Origin: Craspedostauros australis
Taxonomy: Eukaryota; Bacillariophyta; Bacillariophyceae; Mastogloiales; Achnanthaceae
NCBI GenBank assembly: GCA_026770025.1
Contig: JAMXDE010000061.1
Coordinates: 248,001 to 312,000, forward strand
DNA length: 64,000 nt
Direction of reading: 5' to 3'
A program made the translations under genes and the position numbers. Numbering within the stretch: the stretch's first letter is position 1; every line of letters begins with the position of its first letter. Below the pieces are notes generated by a model that searched no databases, had not been told where the DNA came from, and saw only the letters and a list, made by a program, of their open reading frames with translations. Shown here one piece after another: positions 29,665 through 40,220 of this stretch.

Positions 29665-32283
29665 ATGAGCGTCCAAGGAGAAGACACGAGCATCAGCAGC
29701 GAAGAACGCAGGCTGGAGGCCTTCGTGGAGCGGCTCAACCAACAAGCCGCTCAAGCCCTTCGAGATCTCAACGAATCACGAATCTCGCGAGGAGCTAACC
29801 CCATCCCAGCCCGGCAAGGAAACCAAACGGCCACCGGGCAAGAAGAAGGCGACCTCGCCCAAGACAACATCGGGGATGCCAACAACCCACCGAACCCGGG
29901 TGAAACCGAGGGAACCGCAGGACGCGAAGGGAACGCAGGCAACCAAACTGGATCCACTGGAGGTGCCTTTCCCTTTGATGCCGACGAAGACCCCATCGGA
30001 CCCGAAACCACGTACGTGGCGTACGAAAGCGAAGACAAGCCAGAGAAACCCATCATGGGTGGTCTCACCAAGGCCGGTCGCCACTGGGTACCATGGACGG
30101 GAGGGAAACCGAACGTCGAATGGACAGGCCTCGCTGAAGACGCAGCCCTGTCCTACGACAGCTCCCAACAGCAGCGCGTCCTCCACAACGGCTCGGACTC
30201 CAAGAACCAACCGGAGCGGGAGAAAGGCATCCGCCCACGCTTCCGAATCGGGGACAACCGCCAGCGCATGCTGCGCCTCCTCAAGGACCATATGTCCACC
30301 GCAGGTCTCATCTCGATGACCTACATGAGGAGCAACGAACACCCTGATGAGATGGTGTGTGTCCTCGACGCCCCAGGCAGCACCACCATCAGCCAAGCCA
30401 CTGACCACCACGACGCCTATCGCCACTTGTGGGATCGATACGACAAGCAGAACAACGCATCTGCCGCTCGATTCCTACGCGACAGCCTTGACCCCGACCT
30501 CGAAGACCGCCTGATGAACCGCATCAAGCCGAAGTATCAACAAGACTTCAACGTGATCTTCACCGAACTCATCAAGAGTATCACCTCGAGCTCGCTGGAC
30601 AAGTACGCACGGCTCCAAGAGAAGGTCAGAAAGACCACGCCCCAGAAGTTCCAGGGAGAGAACATCCAAGCCATGGCTGACGCTCTTCGCATCATGTGCA
30701 AGGAACTTCAAGACGCCGACCAGTTCGAGATTTCGCTCCTCCGTACCATGACAGACAACTTCTTCATGGCAGGAGGCAGAACCACGTCAGGAGAACGATA
30801 CCGTCATCGAATCCTCGACATCAGCGACCGACTCAGACGACTGATCGAAGACAAGTCCCTCAAGACCTACGAGCGAGCGGAACCCCACCTTCTCCGCGAG
30901 GACCTCACGTGGATGGACATCTGCAGCGTAGCCGAGGATGCCTATCTCGACGAACTGCAGGGAAACTCCTGGCACGCCAACAGGCACTCTCGTGACCGCA
31001 ACACCCCGCGCATGCATGCAAACCACTCCTCAACTACAAAGGAAGCTCGTCTTCTGGAACAGAACAAAGGAGGCAAACGCATGAACGCCAAGGGCAAACA
31101 GGCCAACAAGAAAACACAGCAAAAGAAGGACCCTTGGATCACAACACCCCCACGGAAGGGTGAGCCACAACAAAAGCTCATGAACAACAAGACCTTCCAC
31201 TGGTGCGCGAAGTGCCGCCACTGGCGCATCTCCCACGGCACAGCCGGCCACATCGACGACTTCAAGCACAAGCCAAACAGCCCACAGCTCGAAATCGACC
31301 ATGCAGCATGGACCTGCCTCTCCGCCGAAGCTCACGCAAACGAACGCTCCTGGTGGGCCGCCGTGTGGAACGTGTTCACTGCCTTTGAAACCATCAACAT
31401 CGTCACCGGCACCTTTCTCCTCTTTTGTGCAGCACAAATCTCTCTACTCGGCATCGAGTGTGGATGGCATGTAGTGAGTATCATGATGTGGATGACGACA
31501 GCCATTGTGCTATTCGCCCTTCACACCAACGTCCCACGCCAGTACCAGCCAACTCCAATGCGAACCATCCGCCAGGTCAACACGTGGAGGAAGAAACAAA
31601 ACAAGTCAAATAGAGCAAGACCACGCTTCTATCACTACCCGGCAACGCCCTCGAACGATCTCTACGACTCTCTGTTCGGGAACGACGACTTCAAACATTT
31701 TCTCCTTCACAAGCGCACCAACGCGAAACATCACGCCCCACGTCACGCCCCAAGTGCGAACCACCAAAACAAAACTCGCCGCGCTCGCCGGTTCCCAAAA
31801 CACCAAAACTCCTGTCGCGCGCGAAACCAAATGAATCCCGCTCGTCCACCGAACCGGCACACGAAACATCACTGCGACTTTTACCACTTAAGGACTTCCA
31901 CTCGCTTCAAGCGGGGGTCTCACACAGATCCAAGTGAACATCAGAGTCTCCGCCACAACGGTAACACAAGCGAAGCACAGCCTCATGGACACACAGGCAC
32001 CAGTCTAATTACCAACGCCTACCACACCCTCGCAACAACCTTCGGTTTCCAACATGCCTTCGCCGCACCCCACAAGGTGGAAGGCATCATCCCTCAAGAC
32101 GGCTCCTTCGATGTGGTATGGGACACCGGCGCCTCCATCTGCGTGACCAACGATATTAACGACTTCGTGGGCCCTACGTCTGCTCCAGCCTCGCAAACCT
32201 TCCTCAACGGGTTTCTTCGCCGCACCAAGGTAAAGACGAAAGGCAGGGTTGAATGGTCCATCCTCGACGTCAACGGCAACCCT
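29665..32283 (+). CDS. Outer Copia element unit 2: Gag and protease region
   Basis: Translation is identical to 13462-16080, including the hydrophobic pair, the CxxC cluster and the DTGA protease motif. It lies exactly 16,203 bases further on. Confidence 0.8.
32278..32283 (+). repeat. Inner element target-site duplication, unit 2 left (AACCCT)
   Basis: Same site and same six bases as in unit 1, showing that the inner insertion came before the unit duplication. Confidence 0.85.
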
Positions 32284-33076
32284 TGTCGAGATGTACATGT
32301 GAGTATATATCAAGATGTACGTGTATATGTGCATCGTTCACCCGCTATTCTCTCATACGCACTTGGACGGTATAACTATACTCGTGTCGATAGTATGCTG
32401 TGATTCGTCAGAATTACAGGGGAAATGGAACACACAAAAAGGGGCAAGATTTCTGGAGGAAATTTGCAAATAACGATTTCTGGAAGAATCAGAAAATCGT
32501 CCGTCCATGCATCAATGGTACCAAGAGAATCTCGAGGTACTTCCCAACTAAACCTCAGATGACGATATCATCTGACAGACTACTGCATCACCAATGGAAC
32601 GTGACATCTGGAGAGCAGAAGGACGCCTACTGACGTCGACAGGATGTCAACATGTCACCACGTCGACAGATGTCTCCAAGTCAGAGCAGGAGGCGAAGAT
32701 ACGATGACCCATGAAGATCATGGATACTGAAGGTGAACTTCAAATGGTAAGTACTCATGGAGTAGAAGCCAGTACTGAATGAACAGAGTGTCGAATACGG
32801 AGCACGCATCAAACACGGAGGATCGTGTAGCACGAGCACACGATGTTGAGAGAGAGAGAGAGAGAATACAGAGAGGAGCGAGAGAGGATCTCGCGTACCG
32901 ACTCATAGTCGGAGACCGAATCTACGAAACAGATTGAAGCGCCGAGAGCATCGGGCAAGAGAACGGGCGTACACCGAGAGCATCGGAGTAGCCAAGTAAT
33001 GAAATAGCAAACAGACGACTATCAACCAACACCATCTTCCACGATCGTAGGTTACCGTGCGCGGAACTTGCCAACA
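32284..33076 (+). repeat. Inner element 5' LTR, copy 2 (793 bp)
   Basis: Same as the copy 1 5' LTR, with nine GA units. Confidence 0.9.
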
Positions 33077-33158
33077 CGTTTATAAACGATAGATCAGGGC
33101 GAGCCCGCGAATCGTATCGTGCGAGGAAGACGAACATCATTCAAGAGCAGCAGGCTGA

Positions 33159-36100
33159 ATGAGCGAGGAAGAGGAATTGAAAGACATCCCTCTGTCCAAT
33201 CCGACTATCAAGAGAGAAGAAGGTGCGAGTGAGACTCCACCACGAGAAGAGAAGGAAGCAGCCGCGGCTACTGTCCTATCAAGCGCAGACGCAAGCGCGA
33301 TCGACGAGACCGAAGAAGAACGGTCTGCAAGACTACATCGTAAGGAGAAGAGGATTCTCAAGGCGATCAAGCAAGAGGAGACTGGTGTGACGAAGAGCAT
33401 TCGCACAGCCAAACAGGGTGGGAAAAGTGAGACACCACCAGGAGGAGAATTTGTGACGAAAACAATCTCCGCGCAACAACAGGCGAAAATCGAAGAATCG
33501 ACAACACAGAAACAGACGAAAATCAAGGGCGCGAGCGCACCAACGACGAAACAACGAATCAACATGGCGACATCAGCCAACGTGAACAAGCGACGCATCA
33601 AGGCGCCGATGTTCAGCGGTGAACAGGAAGACTACAGCGCATGGGAGTCCCAAGCGAAGGCATACGCTCGTGCACAGAAGACGAGAGACGTGATGTTGGG
33701 CAAGACCAAGGTGCCAACAGTGAGCGAGATCGCGGCAGCCGCCGATGAAGACAAGGAAGCGATGGAGGAGATCTACGAGCTGGGATGCGATTGCTTCAGC
33801 GATCTGATCCTCATGATGGATGCAGAGAAAGGAAAGGGCAAGCAAGCCATCCAGTACATCAACCAATGCATCTCCGTCGACTACCCCGAAGGAGACGCAC
33901 ACGGAGCGTGGAACGTTCTCGCGGAGAAGTTCCGACCATCCGACGCAGTAACGAAGATCAAACTCAAGCGCCAATTCAACAACGAAAAGATGAAGAGAGA
34001 CACGGACCCCGACATCTACATCACGCAACTCGAGAGTCTACGATCGCGTCTCCACGATGTCAAGTACGAGATCACAGACGAGGAAATGATCATGCAGATC
34101 CTCAGCACGGTGAGCGTGGAATACAAAACCCATGTCGTGAACTTCCAACACCAACTCACGTTCAATCCGGAACTGGTTACCATCAACGCGATCAGAGGAG
34201 TACTCCGTACTGCATACGCCACCCACAGAGGAGGCAAGGCATACGTCGACGACTTCCAAGACAGCAACACGAAGAGCAACGACACCGGCTTCACAAGCAC
34301 CGGTAACTTCAAGGGTACTTGCCACAACTGTGGCGTGTATGGCCATAGATCCGCCGATTGCCCAGAACGCAAGAAACCGAACAACAAGAAAAACAACAAC
34401 AACAACAACAAGATGAACGGAAAGCGCAACAAGGGAAGCGGCTTCAAGGGCAAGTGCAACTACTGCGGCATCTTCGGACATCGCGAGGCGGAATGTCGAA
34501 AGAAGAAGTTCAACGAGAAGAAGAACAACGAACAAGCCAACGCGGCTACGGAAGGACACGACAAGAGCGGGCACGAGATGGTACTCTCTGCAAAGGACAT
34601 GCCGCTCTGCATGTTGGTGTCCGACGACTACATCGAAGACTCCTTCTTCGATAACTTCGAATACGTCGGGAGTGACGACGAAGTGCAGGATGATGAGATC
34701 ATCCCGGAGTGGCTCAGTGAGGAGCCAATCATCCACGAGGTGGATCCAAGACGCGAAGTGAGCTACGAATGCTGCTTCAACGCGCACGACCTGATCGGTT
34801 CATACGGCGACGAAGCTGAGATGGACGAGGCCAACGATAGCGACATCGAAGAGGCCATGAGCGATGACGACGACGACGACGCCGACGAGGACGGCGCAGA
34901 TGAAGACGACGAGGCGAACCGTGACGAGTTGCCTCCTCCTCAAGCTGGGAGATACGAGAGAACGGGAACCTTCATCAATCAAGGCGAAACGCGCCGCGCC
35001 GCGGCGCCGCCTCCTCCAGCGGCGGGGAACAATAGATCGGGCATCTTCGACGAGGATGACAGCGACGAATCCGAGGACGGCAATCATCCAGACGACAGCT
35101 TCAATCCAAACGAGCGTGTCGTCTATCCATCGAATATCGACTTCCCGGATATTGAGAATCCCAATAGCGTCGACTACCTCCTCCGTCACAGCACCATCCC
35201 GAATGCAACAGCAACAGCATTGATAATCCAAAAGCAGCTCATCTTTGACGCCGTGATGGAAGCGGGAATGCGAGTATTCCCAGGAACGACACGAGGAGCA
35301 CTCATGCCAATATGGGTGAACATGATGGGATCCATCCTATCCGAGCACTTCGACTCAATCGAAGAGATCCTCGCCAATGCAATCATCGTCAACCGCATAC
35401 TGGAAGGGAACGACTCGGAAACGATCCCAGATACGGATCTGCATTACATCCTTGGAGGATGCATGCGCGTGCTCTTGCGAGAGCGATCACGCGTCTACCC
35501 ATACGATCCAGCCACAGGATCTCATCGGAACACTACGATTCCATCGGACTACGCGCAACTACCCGACGACATGGATGACGGAGACCATCATCATCCATAC
35601 AACGAAGATGGAGTCCACGAAGACAACGACGACGGCAGCTTCGACGACGAGATAGCTGCGGCAGCTGTGGAGCAACTCCACGAACTGAGCACCAAGTACA
35701 AGGACAAGGTCAACAAAGACACCTGGCTCGCCGATGGCGGAGCTTCGTGTCACATCGTCAACTCGGACGCCGCTCTCTTCAACGTGCGGCACATCAAGTC
35801 CTTCGTCCAAGTGGGAGACAGCACGAAGCTGGACTCTCCCAAGATGGGATCCATTCGTTTGAAAGTCAAACAGCGAGACAACACTGGCCACGTCATCCGG
35901 CTCGATGATGTGAAGTACACACCCAAGATGGCGGTGAACCTTTTCTCCACGAACAAGGCTCTGTACAACGGTTACCAGCTTGGTAACAACGGCATTCTGA
36001 TGGACATCATCAACGGATCCGGAACGAAGATCGTGTTCGATCGAGTCTTCCCCACATCCAACGGATTCATCACGGGAGTGCAGATGCATCCCATCATGCC

Positions 36101-39100
36101 AACAGACGACGACAAGGCTTGCACAGCCATCGTCAAGAATCCATCCAAGGAGATCAGCGCGGTGAACTTGCACCGAATGCTCGGCCACGCGCCACTCGAG
36201 ACCATGAAGCGGACGGCCGCTCAATACGGATGGAAAATCATCGGCGAGATGCCGGTGTGTCGTGACTGCGCGGTCGCGAACGCAAGAGTGAAGAATATTC
36301 CGAAGGCAACTATTCCAAGAGCTACTCGCCGCGGCGAACGGTTCTTCATTGACATTAGTTACACTAAACACATAAGCTTCGGAGATAAACGCTACTGGAC
36401 CCTGATCGTGGACGACTGCACGGATCACTGCTGGAGTTTCTTTCTCAAGAACAAGAGTGATCAACCAGGATACATCAAACGATTCATCCAGACGATCAAG
36501 TCACAGACTGGTGACCAACAGATCATCTTCCGAGGTGACAACAGCGGAGAGAACAAATCCACGGAGGATATTCTCATCGATGCAGGACTCAACGTGAAAT
36601 TCGAATACACGGCATCGAACACGCCGCAACAGAACGGAAGAGTGGAACGCAAGTTCGCGTACCTCTACACCAAGATTCGCTCCATGCTCAACGGAGCACA
36701 GCTCGATGAAGAGTATAGGCATGGCCTGTGGGCAGCAGCTGCTAGCACTGCCACCGCCATCGCCAACATCACCGTAGCGAAGAATCAGAGAAAGTCACCA
36801 CATCGACAATTCTTCGGCAACGATCCACCATATGCGGACGCGCTCCGCACATTTGGAGAGGTGGGTGTTGTGAAGACTACCTACGGCGGGATTACCGCGA
36901 AACTCAAGAACAGAGGAGAAGAGATGGTGTTCATCGGATATGCACACCAACATGCATCAGGGGTCTACAACATGTACAGACCATCGACCAAGTCACTCAT
37001 CTGTTCACGCGACATCAAGTGGCTCAACCAATCATACGGACAGTTCCGTGGTTGGGCACCAGCACCGAACATATCCAACGAAACAGGAACAACGGACGCA
37101 GACGGCTTCACAACCATCGGACGAAAGGGAGCAACGCCAAGGACGGCAACGCGTCAAACATCGGAAGCGAAGAGAGTATCTTTCGCTGACAGCAACAGGT
37201 ACTACATTCTATCAGACAGTGATGACGAGGATAATGAGGACGACGGAGTAGTGACTCAACTAATCCAGAATGACGAGGAAGATCGGAGCGAATCCAATCA
37301 TGAGGATGACGAAATCCTACCCTCCGGCGACGAAGCCGATGACGAGACAGGTGTCACTCCTCCGAACACACCAGCAAGGTCTACACATGACACACCATCT
37401 AGATCTCCACCAAGCAAACCAAACAAGCGTGACATAGCTAGAAAGGAGAGGATCCGACGTCACGAAGCACGAGGCAGGAAGGGAGAAGCTAATCCCAAGC
37501 CAACCACAGGGAAGAGTATTCCCAGAGCTCTGCGCGAGCTCGAAGACTTCAACGAACGAGGTCGAAAGGAAGAAGGCTATGAGAGCGATCCATCATCCAG
37601 TGAGGCGAGTGACGAACTCAGCGACGAGATGATCGACGATTCCAACAACGAAACTACAGATGATGAAGAAATCGAAGACGAAAATGAAGAGATCGAGATC
37701 ACTCATCATAGCACAACAGGACTATACGGAATGAATGCAATCATCACCGAGAAACCAGCGATCGACATCGGATTGTCGATGCAGGACGAGAACAAGGAAC
37801 CAGAGAAGCACATCGAACCTACAACGTTCGACGGAGCCTTCAATCACCCAGATCCTATCCATCGGAAGGGATATCGAGCAGCCATCAAGAAGGAGTTCGA
37901 CTCCATGGATACACGCAAGGTGTATAGCAAGATCAAACGAGACGCCATCCCACGCGGCCGCAGATGCTGCAAGTGCAAATGGGTCTTCAAACTGAAGCGT
38001 GACGGCACACATCGAGCACGGCTCGTTGCATGTGGCTATTCACAAGTTGCAGGAGTAGACTTCCAAGAGCATTACTCACCCGTCATCCATGACGTGACCT
38101 ATCGGGTCATGATGGTGATCATGCTAATCAAGAAGATGGACTGCGCACTCGTCGATGTCGTAACGGCATTCCTACATGGAGACCTCGACGAGGAGATCTA
38201 CATGAACTGTCCCAATGGGATGGATCATCAACCAGACGAAGCCCTGACCCTACACAAGCCAATCTACGGACTTGTGCAGAGCGCCAGGCAATGGTTCAAG
38301 ATGTTGGTATCGACCCTCAAGAATATCAACTTCGAACAGAGCGCAGCAGACCCGTGCCTGTTATACAGGAAGACGAACGAAGGAAGCATGATCGTGGCCA
38401 TCTACGTGGACGATTGCTTCTGTTGCGGAGACTCCAAGGCACTGGAGACATTCCTGAAGGACATCCAAGGCAGCAAATTCAAGGTGACAATCGAGCGCGG
38501 ACTCGGAGACTACCTCAGCTGCAACATCGAATTGAACCATGACAAGACTAGAGCGACATTGCGTCAACCACATCTCATCCGACACCTCATCGAAGAGTTC
38601 GGAGCCAAAGTTGAGAAGATGCAACGTTATGGGACACCGGGAACCCCGGGTCAAATCATCGTACGACCATCCGAAGATAACGGACTGCAGAAGGTCGGAC
38701 CGGAAGAACATGCCGAATACCGCCGAGGCGTCGGTATGCTACTCTTCCTCATCAAGCACTCGCGACCAGATATCGCGAACCCTGTGAGGGAACTCTCCAA
38801 GGTATTGATCGGGCCCACCAAGGCCGCAATGAAGGAGATGTATCGGATCATCAAGTATGTGATCGATACAAAGGACTATGGATTGAAGATCCATCCAGCG
38901 CGTCCAGATGACGACGGCTGGGACATGGAGCTCTTCTGCGATAGCGAATATGCAGGAGACAAGAATACAAGAATCAGCGTAGGGGGATTCATCCTATACC
39001 TGTGCAAGGTACCAATCCTTTGGCGATCCAAGGCACAGAAGGCCGTCACACTCAGCTCATCCGAAGCAGAATACGTTGCCCTTTCCGAAGCGGCAAAGGA

Positions 39101-39401
39101 GATCTTCTTCGTCATGCAGCTACTCGAAAGTGTGGGCGTCCCAGTGAAGACACCGATCAAGGTCCGCGTGGACAACATCGGGGCGATCTTCATCGCCAAG
39201 AACCCATCAACATCCCAACGATCGCGGCACATCGACGTGCGCCATCACTACGTGAGGAACATGGTAATCAACAAAACCATCGAAATCATTTTCGTCAAAT
39301 CCGAGCAGAACACAAGCGACGGATTCACCAAGAACATCAAGGCCGACTTGCAACGTGAACATGAGAAGTCGTACCTTGACACATCGAGAACATTCGAATG
39401 A
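33159..39401 (+). CDS. Inner Copia element copy 2: Gag-Pol polyprotein (2,080 residues)
   Basis: Same length and domain order as 16956-23198. Its translation differs from copy 1 at one residue in the reverse transcriptase region. The YVDD motif and all integrase and RNase H marks are kept. Confidence 0.93.
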   Translation: MSEEEELKDIPLSNPTIKREEGASETPPREEKEAAAATVLSSADASAIDETEEERSARLHRKEKRILKAIKQEETGVTKSIRTAKQGGKSETPPGGEFVTKTISAQQQAKIEESTTQKQTKIKGASAPTTKQRINMATSANVNKRRIKAPMFSGEQEDYSAWESQAKAYARAQKTRDVMLGKTKVPTVSEIAAAADEDKEAMEEIYELGCDCFSDLILMMDAEKGKGKQAIQYINQCISVDYPEGDAHGAWNVLAEKFRPSDAVTKIKLKRQFNNEKMKRDTDPDIYITQLESLRSRLHDVKYEITDEEMIMQILSTVSVEYKTHVVNFQHQLTFNPELVTINAIRGVLRTAYATHRGGKAYVDDFQDSNTKSNDTGFTSTGNFKGTCHNCGVYGHRSADCPERKKPNNKKNNNNNNKMNGKRNKGSGFKGKCNYCGIFGHREAECRKKKFNEKKNNEQANAATEGHDKSGHEMVLSAKDMPLCMLVSDDYIEDSFFDNFEYVGSDDEVQDDEIIPEWLSEEPIIHEVDPRREVSYECCFNAHDLIGSYGDEAEMDEANDSDIEEAMSDDDDDDADEDGADEDDEANRDELPPPQAGRYERTGTFINQGETRRAAAPPPPAAGNNRSGIFDEDDSDESEDGNHPDDSFNPNERVVYPSNIDFPDIENPNSVDYLLRHSTIPNATATALIIQKQLIFDAVMEAGMRVFPGTTRGALMPIWVNMMGSILSEHFDSIEEILANAIIVNRILEGNDSETIPDTDLHYILGGCMRVLLRERSRVYPYDPATGSHRNTTIPSDYAQLPDDMDDGDHHHPYNEDGVHEDNDDGSFDDEIAAAAVEQLHELSTKYKDKVNKDTWLADGGASCHIVNSDAALFNVRHIKSFVQVGDSTKLDSPKMGSIRLKVKQRDNTGHVIRLDDVKYTPKMAVNLFSTNKALYNGYQLGNNGILMDIINGSGTKIVFDRVFPTSNGFITGVQMHPIMPTDDDKACTAIVKNPSKEISAVNLHRMLGHAPLETMKRTAAQYGWKIIGEMPVCRDCAVANARVKNIPKATIPRATRRGERFFIDISYTKHISFGDKRYWTLIVDDCTDHCWSFFLKNKSDQPGYIKRFIQTIKSQTGDQQIIFRGDNSGENKSTEDILIDAGLNVKFEYTASNTPQQNGRVERKFAYLYTKIRSMLNGAQLDEEYRHGLWAAAASTATAIANITVAKNQRKSPHRQFFGNDPPYADALRTFGEVGVVKTTYGGITAKLKNRGEEMVFIGYAHQHASGVYNMYRPSTKSLICSRDIKWLNQSYGQFRGWAPAPNISNETGTTDADGFTTIGRKGATPRTATRQTSEAKRVSFADSNRYYILSDSDDEDNEDDGVVTQLIQNDEEDRSESNHEDDEILPSGDEADDETGVTPPNTPARSTHDTPSRSPPSKPNKRDIARKERIRRHEARGRKGEANPKPTTGKSIPRALRELEDFNERGRKEEGYESDPSSSEASDELSDEMIDDSNNETTDDEEIEDENEEIEITHHSTTGLYGMNAIITEKPAIDIGLSMQDENKEPEKHIEPTTFDGAFNHPDPIHRKGYRAAIKKEFDSMDTRKVYSKIKRDAIPRGRRCCKCKWVFKLKRDGTHRARLVACGYSQVAGVDFQEHYSPVIHDVTYRVMMVIMLIKKMDCALVDVVTAFLHGDLDEEIYMNCPNGMDHQPDEALTLHKPIYGLVQSARQWFKMLVSTLKNINFEQSAADPCLLYRKTNEGSMIVAIYVDDCFCCGDSKALETFLKDIQGSKFKVTIERGLGDYLSCNIELNHDKTRATLRQPHLIRHLIEEFGAKVEKMQRYGTPGTPGQIIVRPSEDNGLQKVGPEEHAEYRRGVGMLLFLIKHSRPDIANPVRELSKVLIGPTKAAMKEMYRIIKYVIDTKDYGLKIHPARPDDDGWDMELFCDSEYAGDKNTRISVGGFILYLCKVPILWRSKAQKAVTLSSSEAEYVALSEAAKEIFFVMQLLESVGVPVKTPIKVRVDNIGAIFIAKNPSTSQRSRHIDVRHHYVRNMVINKTIEIIFVKSEQNTSDGFTKNIKADLQREHEKSYLDTSRTFE

Positions 39402-39421
39402 CCGAATGCACACAGGAAGGG

Positions 39422-40214
39422 TGTCGAGATGTACATGTGAGTATATATCAAGATGTACGTGTATATGTGCATCGTTCACCCGCTATTCTCTCATACGCAC
39501 TTGGACGGTATAACTATACTCGTGTCGATAGTATGCTGTGATTCGTCAGAATTACAGGGGAAATGGAACACACAAAAAGGGGCAAGATTTCTGGAGGAAA
39601 TTTGCAAATAACGATTTCTGGAAGAATCAGAAAATCGTCCGTCCATGCATCAATGGTACCAAGAGAATCTCGAGGTACTTCCCAACTAAACCTCAGATGA
39701 CGATATCATCTGACAGACTACTGCATCACCAATGGAACGTGACATCTGGAGAGCAGAAGGACGCCTACTGACGTCGACAGGATGTCAACATGTCACCACG
39801 TCGACAGATGTCTCCAAGTCAGAGCAGGAGGCGAAGATACGATGACCCATGAAGATCATGGATACTGAAGGTGAACTTCAAATGGTAAGTACTCATGGAG
39901 TAGAAGCCAGTACTGAATGAACAGAGTGTCGAATACGGAGCACGCATCAAACACGGAGGATCGTGTAGCACGAGCACACGATGTTGAGAGAGAGAGAGAG
40001 AGAATACAGAGAGGAGCGAGAGAGGATCTCGCGTACCGACTCATAGTCGGAGACCGAATCTACGAAACAGATTGAAGCGCCGAGAGCATCGGGCAAGAGA
40101 ACGGGCGTACACCGAGAGCATCGGAGTAGCCAAGTAATGAAATAGCAAACAGACGACTATCAACCAACACCATCTTCCACGATCGTAGGTTACCGTGCGC
40201 GGAACTTGCCAACA
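39422..40214 (+). repeat. Inner element 3' LTR, copy 2 (793 bp)
   Basis: Nine GA units, unlike the eight of copy 1. Preceded by the same AGGAAGGG polypurine tract. Confidence 0.9.
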
Positions 40215-40220
40215 AACCCT
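40215..40220 (+). repeat. Inner element target-site duplication, unit 2 right (AACCCT)
   Basis: Partner of 32278-32283. Confidence 0.85.

Larger units (their letters stand above)
32284..40214 (+). mobile_element. Inner Copia element, copy 2, looks whole
   Basis: 7,931 bp with two 793-bp LTRs that look identical. The layout matches copy 1 and no break is seen. Confidence 0.92.
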
